Shown here: piece after piece, positions 23,398 through 32,299 of the stretch
Layout of the letters: each line of letters starts with the position of its first letter
Position numbering within the stretch: position 1 is the first letter of the stretch
DNA from: Lawsonibacter faecis
Lineage (GTDB): Bacteria; Bacillota; Clostridia; Oscillospirales; Oscillospiraceae
Assembly: GCF_014287675.1 (NCBI RefSeq)
Contig: NZ_JACOPQ010000011.1
Span: 60,142 to 124,141 of the forward strand
Reading direction: 5' to 3'
Length of the DNA: 64,000 bases
Notes under the pieces: model-generated
Told to the model about the DNA's origin: nothing
The model's input: the letters and a program-made list of their open reading frames with translations, nothing else
Database searches by the model: none
Translations under genes and position numbers: made by a program

Positions 23398-24564
23398 ATG
23401 AGGCTGGAAGAAGAACGCTGCTGGCTGGAGATCGATCTGGAAAAACTGCGCCGCAATGCGGCCATTGTGGAGGGACTGGCGGGTCCCGGGTGTACGCCTA
23501 TCGGTGTGGTAAAGACCAACTGCTATGGGCTTGGGGCAGTGGAGATTGCCCGGGAGCTGGCGGCCTGCGGGTGCCGGATATTGTCCACTGCCGACATGGC
23601 GGAGGCACTGGCGCTGCGCCGGGCCGGCATCCGTGAGCCCATCCTTTTGCTGGGCCCTGCGGCGCCGGAGAGCGTGGAGGCGGCGATACGGGAAAATATC
23701 ATCCTCCCCGTGGTGGATCTGGAGCACGCGCTGCTCCTGGAGCGGGCGGCGGCGCCCTGCGGCCGCCTTCGTACCCACATCAAGGTGGATGTGGGTATGA
23801 ACCGGTTGGGCATCCCAGTAAACGGGCGGGAAGAGGAGGCGCGGGAGGATATCCGGCGGGTGACGGCCCTGCCGCACCTTACAAACGAGGGGCTTATGAC
23901 CCACATATCCGGTATGCAGGACCCGGCCCTCGACCATCTGAACGTGGAACAGCTGGAGCGGTTTTCCGCTTTCGGAGACTTCCTGGCGGAAATCGGGATA
24001 TGTCTGCCTATGCACTGCGAGAGCAGCATGCTGTTTTTGTCGCATCCGGAATATCACCAGCAGTTCGCGCGGCTGACCTCCGCCTATCTGGGCATTGAGA
24101 AGGGCTATGAACCGCTGGGGGCCCGCTGTGTGGCCCGGCTGTGTACCCGGGTGCTGCAGATAAAGCAGGTGAAGAAAGGCGACTGCATTGGCTACTGGAT
24201 GACTTACGCGGCCCCCCGGGATATGACCGTCGCCGTATTGGGCGTAGGATACGGCGACGGACTTGTCCGGGGGCTGACCAGGGGGGCGCATATGCTGATC
24301 CGCGGCCGGCGGGTGGAGGTTGTCGGGAAGCTCTCCATGAGCTTTTCGGTGGCAGATATCACCGACGTACCGGACGTGCGGCTGGGGGACGAGGTGACGG
24401 TCTTCGGCGAAGCGGATGGAGGCGGCGTGTCAATCCGGGAATACGCCGAACTCTATGGGGGCCATCCCTGCGAGGTCATTGCCATGCTGAAGGAGCATAT
24501 TCCGCGGGTGTATCTCCACCCGCGTCCCGGCGCGGCCTCGAAGCTTCCGGCCGGACTGGGATAA
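23398..24564 (+). CDS. Divergent alanine-racemase family PLP enzyme
   Basis: The 388-residue protein has the fold-III alanine racemase layout: a PLP-binding barrel with the PLP lysine Lys39 in VVKTNCYGLGA, then RTHIKVDVGMNRLG and LTSAYLGIEKGY. The C-terminal beta domain has IGYWMTYAAPRD, VGYGDGLVRG and GKLSMSFSVADIT. Common alanine racemase motifs are altered: KADAYGHG-like becomes KTNCYGLG and the CMDQ-like block becomes SMSF. It could be an amino-acid racemase of other specificity, for example for serine or a pathway amino acid. The ribosome-binding site is weak (CGGAAAGGTG, well upstream). It follows the MarR gene by 122 bases and ends in a strong terminator. Confidence 0.85.
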   Translation: MRLEEERCWLEIDLEKLRRNAAIVEGLAGPGCTPIGVVKTNCYGLGAVEIARELAACGCRILSTADMAEALALRRAGIREPILLLGPAAPESVEAAIRENIILPVVDLEHALLLERAAAPCGRLRTHIKVDVGMNRLGIPVNGREEEAREDIRRVTALPHLTNEGLMTHISGMQDPALDHLNVEQLERFSAFGDFLAEIGICLPMHCESSMLFLSHPEYHQQFARLTSAYLGIEKGYEPLGARCVARLCTRVLQIKQVKKGDCIGYWMTYAAPRDMTVAVLGVGYGDGLVRGLTRGAHMLIRGRRVEVVGKLSMSFSVADITDVPDVRLGDEVTVFGEADGGGVSIREYAELYGGHPCEVIAMLKEHIPRVYLHPRPGAASKLPAGLG

Positions 24565-24596
24565 AACGGGAGGGCGCCGGGCGCCCTCCCGTTTTT
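24563..24596 (+). terminator. Terminator after the racemase gene
   Basis: A perfect 15-base stem (24563-24577/24581-24595, loop CGG) is followed by a T tract and overlaps the stop codon. Confidence 0.92.
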
Positions 24597-24725
24597 AGGC
24601 CTTGCAGAACAGCGCGGAATCTGCGAAAATAAAGCTGGATACCGCCTATCTGCACACCAGGAACGGCGGAATAGGCGCGCGGCCGTGCATCAGGCGGTGC
24701 TGCGGCCCGCTTGGGAGGGGAGTAT

Positions 24726-25433
24726 ATGGTCCGCATTGCGATAGTAGACGACGAACTGCCGGCGGTCGAGCAGCTGCGGGAATATATCGAGCGGTATTCG
24801 GCGGAGAAGGGCCTGCCGGTCACCATTTCCGCATTTCAGGACGGGCTGTCCTTTATCAGCGACTACAAGCCCGTGTTTGACATCGTGTTCATCGACATCA
24901 AAATGCCGCTGCTGGACGGCTTTGAAACCTCCAAGGTGCTCTACAAGCTGGATAAAAACGTCTGTATCGTGTTTGTGACAAATATGGCGAAGTACGCGGT
25001 AAAGGGTTATGAGGTGGACGCGCTCTACTTCGCGGTGAAGCCAATCAGCTACTTCAATATCTCCACCGTCATGACCAAGGCGGTGGGGCGTATTGAGAGC
25101 AGGAGTGAGAAGGAGATTCTGCTCAACGACGCCGGTCAGATTGTCCGGCTGCCGCTTTCGTCGGTGTACTATGTGGAGATGGTCAAGCACTATGCCGTCT
25201 ACCACACGGACATGGGAGAGTACCGGGAGCGGGCCAGGATGGAGGAGCTGGAGGAGCGGCTCTCCCCCTGCGCCTTTGCCCGCTGCAACAACGGCTGCCT
25301 GGTAAATCTGCGGCACGTGATGCGGATTGGACAGGACGCCGTGTACCTGAAGGCGGGGGAGCTGCACATCTCCCGTCCGCGCTACAAGCGGTTTGTCAGC
25401 GCGTTCATGTCGTACCTGGGGGGACGGGCCTAG
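24726..25433 (+). CDS. LytTR-family response regulator (second copy)
   Basis: The 235-residue protein is the same length as the first LytTR regulator in the window. It shares Asp57 as phospho-acceptor (VFIDIKMPLLDG), FVTNMAKYAVKGYEVDAL and the lysine motif FAVKPISYF. The LytTR domain (about 130-235) has SSVYYVEMVKHYAVYHT and NNGCLVNLRHVMR. A strong GGAGGGGAG site lies just before the ATG. The kinase gene starts on the last base of its stop codon. The pair precedes the second GH3 gene, reversing the order seen at 8374-15160. That order makes the downstream GH3 gene an obvious target. Confidence 0.92.
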   Translation: MVRIAIVDDELPAVEQLREYIERYSAEKGLPVTISAFQDGLSFISDYKPVFDIVFIDIKMPLLDGFETSKVLYKLDKNVCIVFVTNMAKYAVKGYEVDALYFAVKPISYFNISTVMTKAVGRIESRSEKEILLNDAGQIVRLPLSSVYYVEMVKHYAVYHTDMGEYRERARMEELEERLSPCAFARCNNGCLVNLRHVMRIGQDAVYLKAGELHISRPRYKRFVSAFMSYLGGRA

Positions 25434-26722
25434 TGGATTTTTACCGCATGGCAGTCCATATTCTGGACTTCTGTACCTTCTTCAACGTGCAGCTTCTGGT
25501 GCTCAGCCTGCTGTTCTGTCTCCGCTTGGCCCGGCGGAAGCTGTTCTGGGTGCGCTTCACCGCCATTTGCCTGCCATACCTGGCCATCCGCTGCTTCGTC
25601 ACGCTCACGGAGGTGGCGCGGGTGGGGTGGTTTTCAGGCGGCTTTATCCTGTGCTTCCTCTGGGTCATCCTGCTGCTGTGGTACTGCTTCCAGACGTCGC
25701 TGGCTCAGGCCTTTTTCTTCACCACCTTCGCCTACACCGGGCAGCACCTGCTCTACTGGCTGAAGGTCCTGCTGGAGATCAGCTTCTTTCCCTCCGGGCG
25801 GGAGCTGCGCTATTACGCCATCAGCTTTTTGATGATGGCGGCGGTGTGCCTGCTCTTCTACTTTGTCTTCGTCCGCCGGTATGAGAAGGAGAATCTGACC
25901 GAGCGGAACGATAAATCGCTGCTGCTCTTTTCCCTCTTCATGCTGCTGGTGGTCAACGTGCTCAGCCAGTTCTCCCAGAATGTGCTGGGGGAGACGCAGG
26001 TTGTGGCCGTGTGCCTCTATGGAATCCTTTCCTGCATTTTGCTCCTGCTGGTACAGTTTCGCATTTTTGAGCAGTCGCGCACCCAGCGGGAGAAGGAGAT
26101 CGCGGAGCAGCTCCTCTATGCGTCGGAAAAGCAGCAGCACCTGTTTAAGGAGAGCCTGGACGTCATTAATCTCAAATGTCACGACCTGAAGCACCAGATT
26201 GCCGCCCTCAAAAAAATCGACTGCCCGGAGGAGCGGCGGGCGGTGATAGAAGAGGTGGAAGGGGCCATCATTATCTGCGACGCAGTTGCAAAAACCGGGA
26301 ATGAGACGCTGGACGTGGTGTTGACGGAAAAAAGCCTGCAGGCTGAGAAATACGGAATCCGGCTGGCCTGCATCGCGGACGGTAAGCTGCTCCATTTCCT
26401 GTCCACAGCCGAACTCGCCTCTTTTTTCGGCAATCTCCTGGACAACGCCATCGAAAGCGTAAAGGATGCCGAGCCGGAAAAGCGCGACGTCTTTTTCAGC
26501 GTGGAAAAGAAGGGGGAGCATGTCTGGATTCATGAGGAGAACTGGTGCGGGACAAAGCTGGACTTCCGGGATGGCTTCCCCGTCACGCAGAGGGGGCGGG
26601 ACTTTCACGGCTTCGGCGTACTGAGCCTGCGCCTGATTGCGGACAAGTACAGGGCGGAGCTGCGCATGGAGCAGAGGGGTGAGATTTTCTACGTGGACGC
26701 CCTCTTCCCCTTCATTGCCTGA
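25433..26722 (+). CDS. AgrC-like GHKL sensor histidine kinase (second copy)
   Basis: The 429-residue protein has about six membrane helices over the first 215 residues, then a coiled linker. The histidine box is NLKCHDLKHQIAALKK, the N box SFFGNLLDNAIESVKD and the G box FHGFGVLSLRLIADKYRAE. Residue spacing matches the first kinase, so the two pairs are paralogous. The GTG start uses the last G of the regulator stop codon, giving tight translational coupling. No peptide-processing gene accompanies it. The signal is unknown. The membrane half is the most divergent part relative to the first copy, which fits different input signals. Confidence 0.9.
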   Translation: MDFYRMAVHILDFCTFFNVQLLVLSLLFCLRLARRKLFWVRFTAICLPYLAIRCFVTLTEVARVGWFSGGFILCFLWVILLLWYCFQTSLAQAFFFTTFAYTGQHLLYWLKVLLEISFFPSGRELRYYAISFLMMAAVCLLFYFVFVRRYEKENLTERNDKSLLLFSLFMLLVVNVLSQFSQNVLGETQVVAVCLYGILSCILLLLVQFRIFEQSRTQREKEIAEQLLYASEKQQHLFKESLDVINLKCHDLKHQIAALKKIDCPEERRAVIEEVEGAIIICDAVAKTGNETLDVVLTEKSLQAEKYGIRLACIADGKLLHFLSTAELASFFGNLLDNAIESVKDAEPEKRDVFFSVEKKGEHVWIHEENWCGTKLDFRDGFPVTQRGRDFHGFGVLSLRLIADKYRAELRMEQRGEIFYVDALFPFIA

Positions 26723-26746
26723 GCCGGGCGCAAAATTCCATTTTAT

Positions 26747-26782
26747 CAAGGCCGCCAAAAGAACGCTTTTGGCGGCCTTGAA
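26747..26782 (+). terminator. Terminator-like hairpin between the second kinase and GH3 genes
   Basis: Perfect 16-base arms (26747-26762/26767-26782) surround a four-base loop. There is no T run. TACAAT at 26915-26920 downstream may be the -10 of a separate GH3 promoter that lacks a clear -35. Confidence 0.65.
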
Positions 26783-26968
26783 CCTTCTCCGGGGCGGGAG
26801 CCCCGCCGCCGCGCAATCTGTGCCGGAAAAGGCCCTGTCTGTGCCAGGACGGAACAGACCTTGCCATCCCCGGCGCTCCTTTTGCCTCAAGCGCGTGCCC
26901 GGGCAAAATCCTGCTACAATGTGCGGGAACCCACGGGACCCGGCGAACAAAAAGAAGGAGGCATACTT

Positions 26969-29899
26969 ATGGGGAGAAAGAAGATGCGCAACGTCACATT
27001 CGGCTCAATCTGGTGCTCGGTGATAGCGTTCGTCCTTGCGCTGCTGCTGGTCTTGAACAACACGGCCATGAGCTTCGCGACCATCATCTCCACCGCGCTG
27101 AACCAGCCCATGTCCATGATTGTGGACATTGAGGGCGGGGAGCAGGGGGATTCCGAGTACTTTGAAAGCGCCTATACCCTGGAGGAGCTGGGCGGCGAGA
27201 CGGCAAGGGTAAGCGAGGAGATTGAGGCGGAGGGAATGGTCCTCCTGAAAAATGAGGACGGCTGCCTTCCGCTGGGCCCGGACCAGAGACTGAGCCTGTT
27301 CTCCGAATCCACGGTGGATATGCTCTACAGCGGCACCGGCTCCGGCCAGGTCAGTACGGCGGACGTGCCCACCCTGCGCCAGGCTTTCGAGTCGGTGGGG
27401 TATGCCGTCAACGATACGCTCTGGAGCTTCTATGAGGAAAACCACGGGCAGTACATGCGCGAGCGGATGTCCTGGAACCCCTTTGATAACGCCCAGGGCG
27501 TCTACCGGGTGAACGAGTGTCCCGCCAGGGAGTATACCGACGCGGTCAGGGCCTCCTTCGCGGACTACGGCGACGCGGCGGTCTTCGTCTTCGCCCGGTC
27601 CGGCGGCGAGCAAAACGACCTGAACCTGACCTCCGACGAGAGCGGCGGCTCCTTTCTCTCCCTGACCGACGACGAGGCGGGCGTGCTGCAGATGCTCCAG
27701 GACGACCCCGCGTTCGACAAGATTATCGTGCTGGTCAACACGGGCAATATGCCGGAGCTGGGCTGGCTGGAGGATTACTCCAAAATCCAGGCCTGCCTCT
27801 GGATCGGCTATGTGGGACAGGGCGGCCTGAACGCCATGGCCAAGGCGTTTACCGGCGAGGTCAACCCCTCCGGCAAGCTGCCGGATACCATCGCCTACCA
27901 TCCCGACGCCGCGCCCGCGGCCCTGAACACGGACGACAACACCTATACCAACACGGCGGAAATTGAGGCGCGCTACGGCGCGTTCAGCGTGCCCTCCGCC
28001 TACCACTACCAGAACAAGTACGTGGCCTATCAGGAGGGCATCTACATCGGCTACCGCTACTATGAGACCCGCTATGAGGACCGGGTGCTCGGCCAGGGGA
28101 ACGCCGGCGGCTACGACTACGCCGCCACGGTTCAGTTCCCCTTTGGATACGGCCTGTCGTACACGCGGTTTGCGTACAGCGGGTTCCGCGCCGAGCGGGA
28201 GGACGGCGCCTATACCGTCACGGTGACCGTGACCAACACCGGCGACGTGGCCGGCAAGGAGGTCGTCCAGGTATACGCCCAGAAGCCCTATACTGACTAC
28301 GACCGGCGGTACGGTATCGAAAAGGCATCGGTGGAGCTGGTGGGCTTTGAGAAAACGGCCCTTCTGGAACCCGGCGGGAGCGAGACGGTGACCGTGACCG
28401 TCGGCGAGGAGCGGTTTAAATCCTACGATGCGAACAACGCAAAGACCTTCATCATCGATGAGGGCGTCTACTACCTGACCGTGGGCACGGACGCCCACCG
28501 GGCGGTCAACAATATCCTGGCCGCCAAGGGCAAAACGGCGGCGGACGGTATGACGGGGGAGGGAGACCCGGCCCTGACGGCGGAATTCCGCCTGGACTTC
28601 GACGCGGAGACCTACGCCGTGTCCGACGCCACCGGCTATGCGATCACCAACCAGTTCGACTTTGCGGATCTCAGGCACTACTGGGAGGATGTCGTCTACC
28701 TCTCACGCAGCGACTGGGAGGGGACCTTCCCCACCCACCTGCAGCTGACCGCTCCCCCGCAGCTAATCGACGATCTGGACACCGAGGCGACCTATCTGCG
28801 GGAAAACCCGGGAGACGAGGCCCCGGTGATGGGCCGGAATACCGGCATACAGCTTATTACCCTCCGGGGCGCGGAATTTGAGGACTCCCAGTGGGAGACC
28901 TTCCTGGACCAGATGACGGCCCAGGAGATGTTCGAGCTGGTCCAGCTGGGCGGCTGGCGCACCATGGAGACGCCCAGTGTGGGCAATCCCGGCGCCACGG
29001 ACCAGGACGGCCCCCAGGGCATCTCCGCCAGCATCGGCGGCATCGCGGAGAGCGAGGGCATCCGCTGTATGGCGTACCCCTCCACCATCGTACTGGCCGC
29101 CGCGTTCAACAAGGACCTGGCCCGCCGGATGGGGGTGATGATCGGCGAGGAAGCCCTTTACGCCGACGTCAGCGGCTGGTACGCCCCCGCCATCAATATG
29201 CACCGGAATGCCTTCGCGGGCCGGAATTTCGAGTACTACTCCGAGGACCCCCTCCTGTCCGGCGTGCTGGCGGCCCAGCAGGTGCTGGGGGCCCAGTCCA
29301 AGGGCATGTACTGCTACATCAAGCATTTCGCTCTGAACGACCAGGAGACCAACCGCCACTCCTACTCCTCCTTTGCCAATGAGCAGTCCATCCGCGAGCT
29401 CTACCTCGCCCCCTTTGAGATGGCGGTGGAGGAGGGCGGCGCCCGGGCGGTGATGAGTTCCTACCAGCGCATCGGCGCGTACTGGGCCGGGGCGTGCGCC
29501 CCTCTGCTGACCACCGTGCTTCGGGACGAGTGGGGATTCAGCGGCACGGTCGTTACCGACTCGGCCAACATCGGCTACGCCAATATGCATATTCTCAGCG
29601 GCATCGGCGCGGGCAACGACATGTGGCTGAACACCAACGCGGATAACTATGTGGTCAAGGACCTGACCGCCCGGCCCACGCTTCTGAACGCGCTGCGCCG
29701 GGCCTCCCACAGAATCCTCTTCAATGTGGTCAACAGCTCGGCGATGAACGGAGTCTCCCAGACGGCGGAGGTCGTACCCGTCACGCCCATGTGGATGACC
29801 TGGCTGTACATCGCGGACGCTGTGGTCGTACTGGCCTGTGCTGCCGGAGGGGCTCTGGTGATTGTCCGCACCGTACGAAATAAAAAGGAGGATAACTGA
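26969..29899 (+). CDS. Membrane-anchored GH3 glycosidase with permuted domain order (second copy)
   Basis: The 976-residue paralogue of the first GH3 has an N-terminal membrane helix (about 12-34). Next comes the GH3 C-terminal domain (about 75-380, with EAEGMVLLKNEDGCLPLG), then a fibronectin-III-like domain (about 395-535). The catalytic barrel is at about 640-930. It has GATDQDGPQGIS, YIKHFALNDQETNRHS near 783 and a candidate nucleophile Asp864 in VVTDSANIGY. A closing helix lies at about 938-963. GAAGGAGG lies before the ATG. Positions of key residues match the first copy within one or two residues. It is followed by a small membrane protein gene one base after its stop. The substrate is unknown, possibly beta-linked glucosides or xylosides. 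Confidence 0.86.
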   Translation: MGRKKMRNVTFGSIWCSVIAFVLALLLVLNNTAMSFATIISTALNQPMSMIVDIEGGEQGDSEYFESAYTLEELGGETARVSEEIEAEGMVLLKNEDGCLPLGPDQRLSLFSESTVDMLYSGTGSGQVSTADVPTLRQAFESVGYAVNDTLWSFYEENHGQYMRERMSWNPFDNAQGVYRVNECPAREYTDAVRASFADYGDAAVFVFARSGGEQNDLNLTSDESGGSFLSLTDDEAGVLQMLQDDPAFDKIIVLVNTGNMPELGWLEDYSKIQACLWIGYVGQGGLNAMAKAFTGEVNPSGKLPDTIAYHPDAAPAALNTDDNTYTNTAEIEARYGAFSVPSAYHYQNKYVAYQEGIYIGYRYYETRYEDRVLGQGNAGGYDYAATVQFPFGYGLSYTRFAYSGFRAEREDGAYTVTVTVTNTGDVAGKEVVQVYAQKPYTDYDRRYGIEKASVELVGFEKTALLEPGGSETVTVTVGEERFKSYDANNAKTFIIDEGVYYLTVGTDAHRAVNNILAAKGKTAADGMTGEGDPALTAEFRLDFDAETYAVSDATGYAITNQFDFADLRHYWEDVVYLSRSDWEGTFPTHLQLTAPPQLIDDLDTEATYLRENPGDEAPVMGRNTGIQLITLRGAEFEDSQWETFLDQMTAQEMFELVQLGGWRTMETPSVGNPGATDQDGPQGISASIGGIAESEGIRCMAYPSTIVLAAAFNKDLARRMGVMIGEEALYADVSGWYAPAINMHRNAFAGRNFEYYSEDPLLSGVLAAQQVLGAQSKGMYCYIKHFALNDQETNRHSYSSFANEQSIRELYLAPFEMAVEEGGARAVMSSYQRIGAYWAGACAPLLTTVLRDEWGFSGTVVTDSANIGYANMHILSGIGAGNDMWLNTNADNYVVKDLTARPTLLNALRRASHRILFNVVNSSAMNGVSQTAEVVPVTPMWMTWLYIADAVVVLACAAGGALVIVRTVRNKKEDN

Positions 29900-29900
29900 T

Positions 29901-30191
29901 ATGGCCGGAACACCAAAAACCTCTATCCCTGACGGGGTGACCTGCGGCCTGCCCATGCTTGCCGCTGTCGCCGCTGTCGTTCTGGGCCTCCTGAACGCCA
30001 CCGTGCCCGCCGTCATCCTGGCCGCGGCCGGCCTTGCCGTCGGCGTCGTGGCGCTGGCGGCGGGGGAACGGCTGAGCCTGGGGAAAAGAGCCGCCCGGCT
30101 GGGCTTTGTGGCCGCGCTGTCTGCGTGTGTATTCGTGGTCGCCTACGCCGTACTCAGCTATGTGGCCTTTCTCGCGGTACAGAGCTTCTGA
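29901..30191 (+). CDS. Small membrane protein
   Basis: The 96-residue product has about three hydrophobic segments: LPMLAAVAAVVLGLLNATVP, AVILAAAGLAVGVVALAAGE and LGFVAALSACVFVVAYAVLS. AAGGAGG lies before the ATG. I recognise no family. It starts one base after the stop of the GH3 gene and is surely cotranscribed. It may correspond in role to the larger membrane protein after the first GH3 and lipoprotein genes. Confidence 0.75.
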   Translation: MAGTPKTSIPDGVTCGLPMLAAVAAVVLGLLNATVPAVILAAAGLAVGVVALAAGERLSLGKRAARLGFVAALSACVFVVAYAVLSYVAFLAVQSF

Positions 30192-30265
30192 AAACGCGGC
30201 GGCCCACCCAGCAGGAAACGGGCTTTCCACAGCGTCGAAAGCCGCCCGGCGCATGAATAGACGGT

Positions 30266-30308
30266 AAAAAAGAGGGAGCCCTGTAAGCATCGCTTACAGG
30301 GCTCCCTC
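30266..30308 (-). terminator. Terminator of the 14-gene minus-strand run
   Basis: A perfect 17-base stem (30272-30288/30292-30308, loop ATC) is followed, on the minus strand, by six T residues at 30266-30271. The stem may also stop the plus-strand GH3 transcript. Confidence 0.9.
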
Positions 30309-30327
30309 ACAGCTTGTTAAAAAGCTG

Positions 30328-30379
30328 CATGACGGATGGGGCTCGATTTATTGGGGAAAAAGCCGCCCCATCCGTCATG
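30328..30379. repeat. 14-base perfect inverted repeat with 24-base loop
   Basis: CATGACGGATGGGG at 30328-30341 is repeated inverted at 30366-30379. It lies between the DeoR gene stop and the terminator, so it would be in the 3' untranslated RNA. The remaining bases of 30192-30511 show no gene. Confidence 0.6.
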
Positions 30380-30511
30380 AGAAGTATCGTTTTCCAGGCG
30401 CATATGTCCCCGGAAATGACGGTTATTCATTTGATTCCGCCGCCTGCGGACGGCAAAACTCTGCAAGGCTTTCTCTGCGGCGGGCTTTTCGGCAGGCGAT
30501 CCTCCTTCGGC

Positions 30512-31297
30512 TCACGGCGCCGGGGCGTAGGGGTCCACCACGACGACTTCCACACCGGTGTTTCGAATGCGCTGCAGCTCCTCGGGGTCCGCGCTGGTGT
30601 CGGTGACCAGGCAGGAGATATCCGTCACCGGGCATGTATAAAAGCTGGTGGAATTGCCGATTTTGCTTCCGTCCGCCACCACAATCTTCGGTCCCTTGCA
30701 GCGGGCGATCATGGTTTTGTTAATCACAATTTTTTGCGGAGAGGACGTCGTGAGACCGCCTGCGGCGCTGATCCCGATGACGCCCAGAAAACACTTGGAC
30801 GAGACCACCTGATTCAGGGGATTGACTGCAAACTCTCCCACGAGAGAATCAAAGCGGTCTGAGAATTCCCCACCGGTCAGCATAATATGCAGATTGGGGT
30901 TCTGCTCCATGATCAGGGCGCGCAGGTTTGTGGTGACCACAAACACATCCCGCTTTTTGATGTTCTGCATGACGTATACGGCGGTCCGGCCTGAATTGAC
31001 AAAAATGGTATCGCCGTCTTCCACCATGCGGGCGGCGGCGGCCCCGACCGCCTGCATCTGGAGCAAATGCTCGTCGCCCCGGTAGGTGAGGTGGATGGCG
31101 GGGTCGATAATCCTCGCCTCGCCGTGCATTCGCTTAACCCTGCCCTCGGATTCCAACTGCTCCAGATCGCGCCGGACCGTGAGCTGGGATACCGCCAGGG
31201 TATCGGCCAGGTCGTTGACCCGGATGCTGGTGTCACGTTTCAGAAGCTCCAAAATGTGCTCCCGGCGCTGTGTTACAGCGGCCTTGCTGTTCCTCAT
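30512..31297 (-). CDS. DeoR-family transcriptional regulator
   Basis: The 261-residue protein begins with a DeoR winged helix: QRREHILELLKRDTSIRVND, then TLAVSQLTVRRDLEQLESEG and KRMHGEARI. The sugar-phosphate sensor domain follows, with GDTIFVNSGRTAVYVMQNI and GLTTSSPQKIVINKTMI. DeoR proteins usually repress sugar operons and respond to a phosphorylated sugar. The ATG at 31297 has AAGGA about ten bases upstream. It is last in a run of same-strand genes starting at a PTS IIA gene, and its most likely target is the promoter at 44777-44805, where a palindrome overlaps the -35. It lies 141 bases after the HAD gene, so it may also have its own promoter. Confidence 0.9.
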   Translation of the reverse strand: MRNSKAAVTQRREHILELLKRDTSIRVNDLADTLAVSQLTVRRDLEQLESEGRVKRMHGEARIIDPAIHLTYRGDEHLLQMQAVGAAAARMVEDGDTIFVNSGRTAVYVMQNIKKRDVFVVTTNLRALIMEQNPNLHIMLTGGEFSDRFDSLVGEFAVNPLNQVVSSKCFLGVIGISAAGGLTTSSPQKIVINKTMIARCKGPKIVVADGSKIGNSTSFYTCPVTDISCLVTDTSADPEELQRIRNTGVEVVVVDPYAPAP

Positions 31298-31438
31298 GCG
31301 AATCCCATTCCTTACTGTAGTCGGACAACTCAATGATATGGCTGAATGAATTTGGCGGCCCTTCTGCTTTTTCTTCAGTTTAACATAGAATACTTTTCCA
31401 TTCAACCGATTCCGGGGGTGATTTCTGCACGGCCGACC

Positions 31439-32299
31439 TCACCGGGACCAGATCTTACGGGAAATGTTCTGTTCCAGGAATTCCGCCACCCCGTCGCCGT
31501 CGTTGGTGCCGGTGCACAGGTCGGCGGCGGACTTGACGCGCTGCGTCCCGTTCTCCATTGCCACGGACAGCCCGGCCACCGCGAACATGGGCAGGTCGTT
31601 ATCAAAGTCGCCCATCACGCAGACCTGCTCCAGAGGGATATCCAGGAGCCGGGCCAGCCTTGTGACGCCTGCGCCCTTGTCGTTGCCCGCGGTCACCACA
31701 TCCAGGTAGCCGGGCTCCGGCGCGAAGGCGATGAGGCCCGGGCGGGAGGCCGCCAGACCGGCCACCCGGGCGCAGTCGCCCGGCGTGCGCTCGCAGATGG
31801 GGATTTTATGGATGCTCTCACCGCGGATACAGCGAAATTCCGCGTCGAAAAGCTCCAGCGGCATGGGCGGGTAACGGTTTTCTCCCGCCACCTCGTTATA
31901 GAGCGTAAACCCCTCCGCGCGCATGCTGCCTTCGCAGAACCACCAGTGGTTCAGCCCCAGCGCCCCGTGATCAATTCCGTTTTCCCGGCAGAACCGGAGA
32001 ATCTCCAGGGCGTCGGCCTCCGGGACGGGATTTTCATAGAGCACACGCCGGGTCCCGGGCTCCACAATGGCGGCGCCGTTGCAGGAGACGGCCGGAGCGC
32101 GGATATCCAGCGCATGCGTATAGTATTCCATCATGGAGAAGACCCGCGCCGAGCACAGCGTCACCTCGACGCCGCATTCCCGCGCCGCGTGAACCGCACG
32201 GACGGTCCGCCGGGAAATACGCTTGTCCGTACGGAGAATGGTGCGGTCCATGTCGCAGACCACCAGGCGGATGCGGGAGAGCTTCTCTTCCGGCGTCAT
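31439..32299 (-). CDS. HAD-superfamily Cof-type phosphatase
   Basis: The 286-residue protein has HAD motif I VVCDMDRTIL, with Asp16 and Asp18, then LCSARVFSM, a lysine-containing motif III (TAGNDKGAGV) and motif IV GDFDNDLPMF. The C2 cap places it in the Cof/YbjI subfamily that dephosphorylates sugar phosphates and similar small molecules. Its ATG overlaps the stop of the Enzyme I gene by four bases (ATGA). The context suggests it removes phosphate from an intermediate of the PTS-imported substrate or prevents its toxic build-up. That is inference. Confidence 0.88.
   Translation of the reverse strand: MTPEEKLSRIRLVVCDMDRTILRTDKRISRRTVRAVHAARECGVEVTLCSARVFSMMEYYTHALDIRAPAVSCNGAAIVEPGTRRVLYENPVPEADALEILRFCRENGIDHGALGLNHWWFCEGSMRAEGFTLYNEVAGENRYPPMPLELFDAEFRCIRGESIHKIPICERTPGDCARVAGLAASRPGLIAFAPEPGYLDVVTAGNDKGAGVTRLARLLDIPLEQVCVMGDFDNDLPMFAVAGLSVAMENGTQRVKSAADLCTGTNDGDGVAEFLEQNISRKIWSR

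Noticed and set aside
24602..24725. A short frame starting TTG upstream of the second response regulator, considered as a signal peptide gene
   Set aside because: It has no ribosome-binding site, no AgrD-like cysteine motif and it overlaps the regulator start in another frame.
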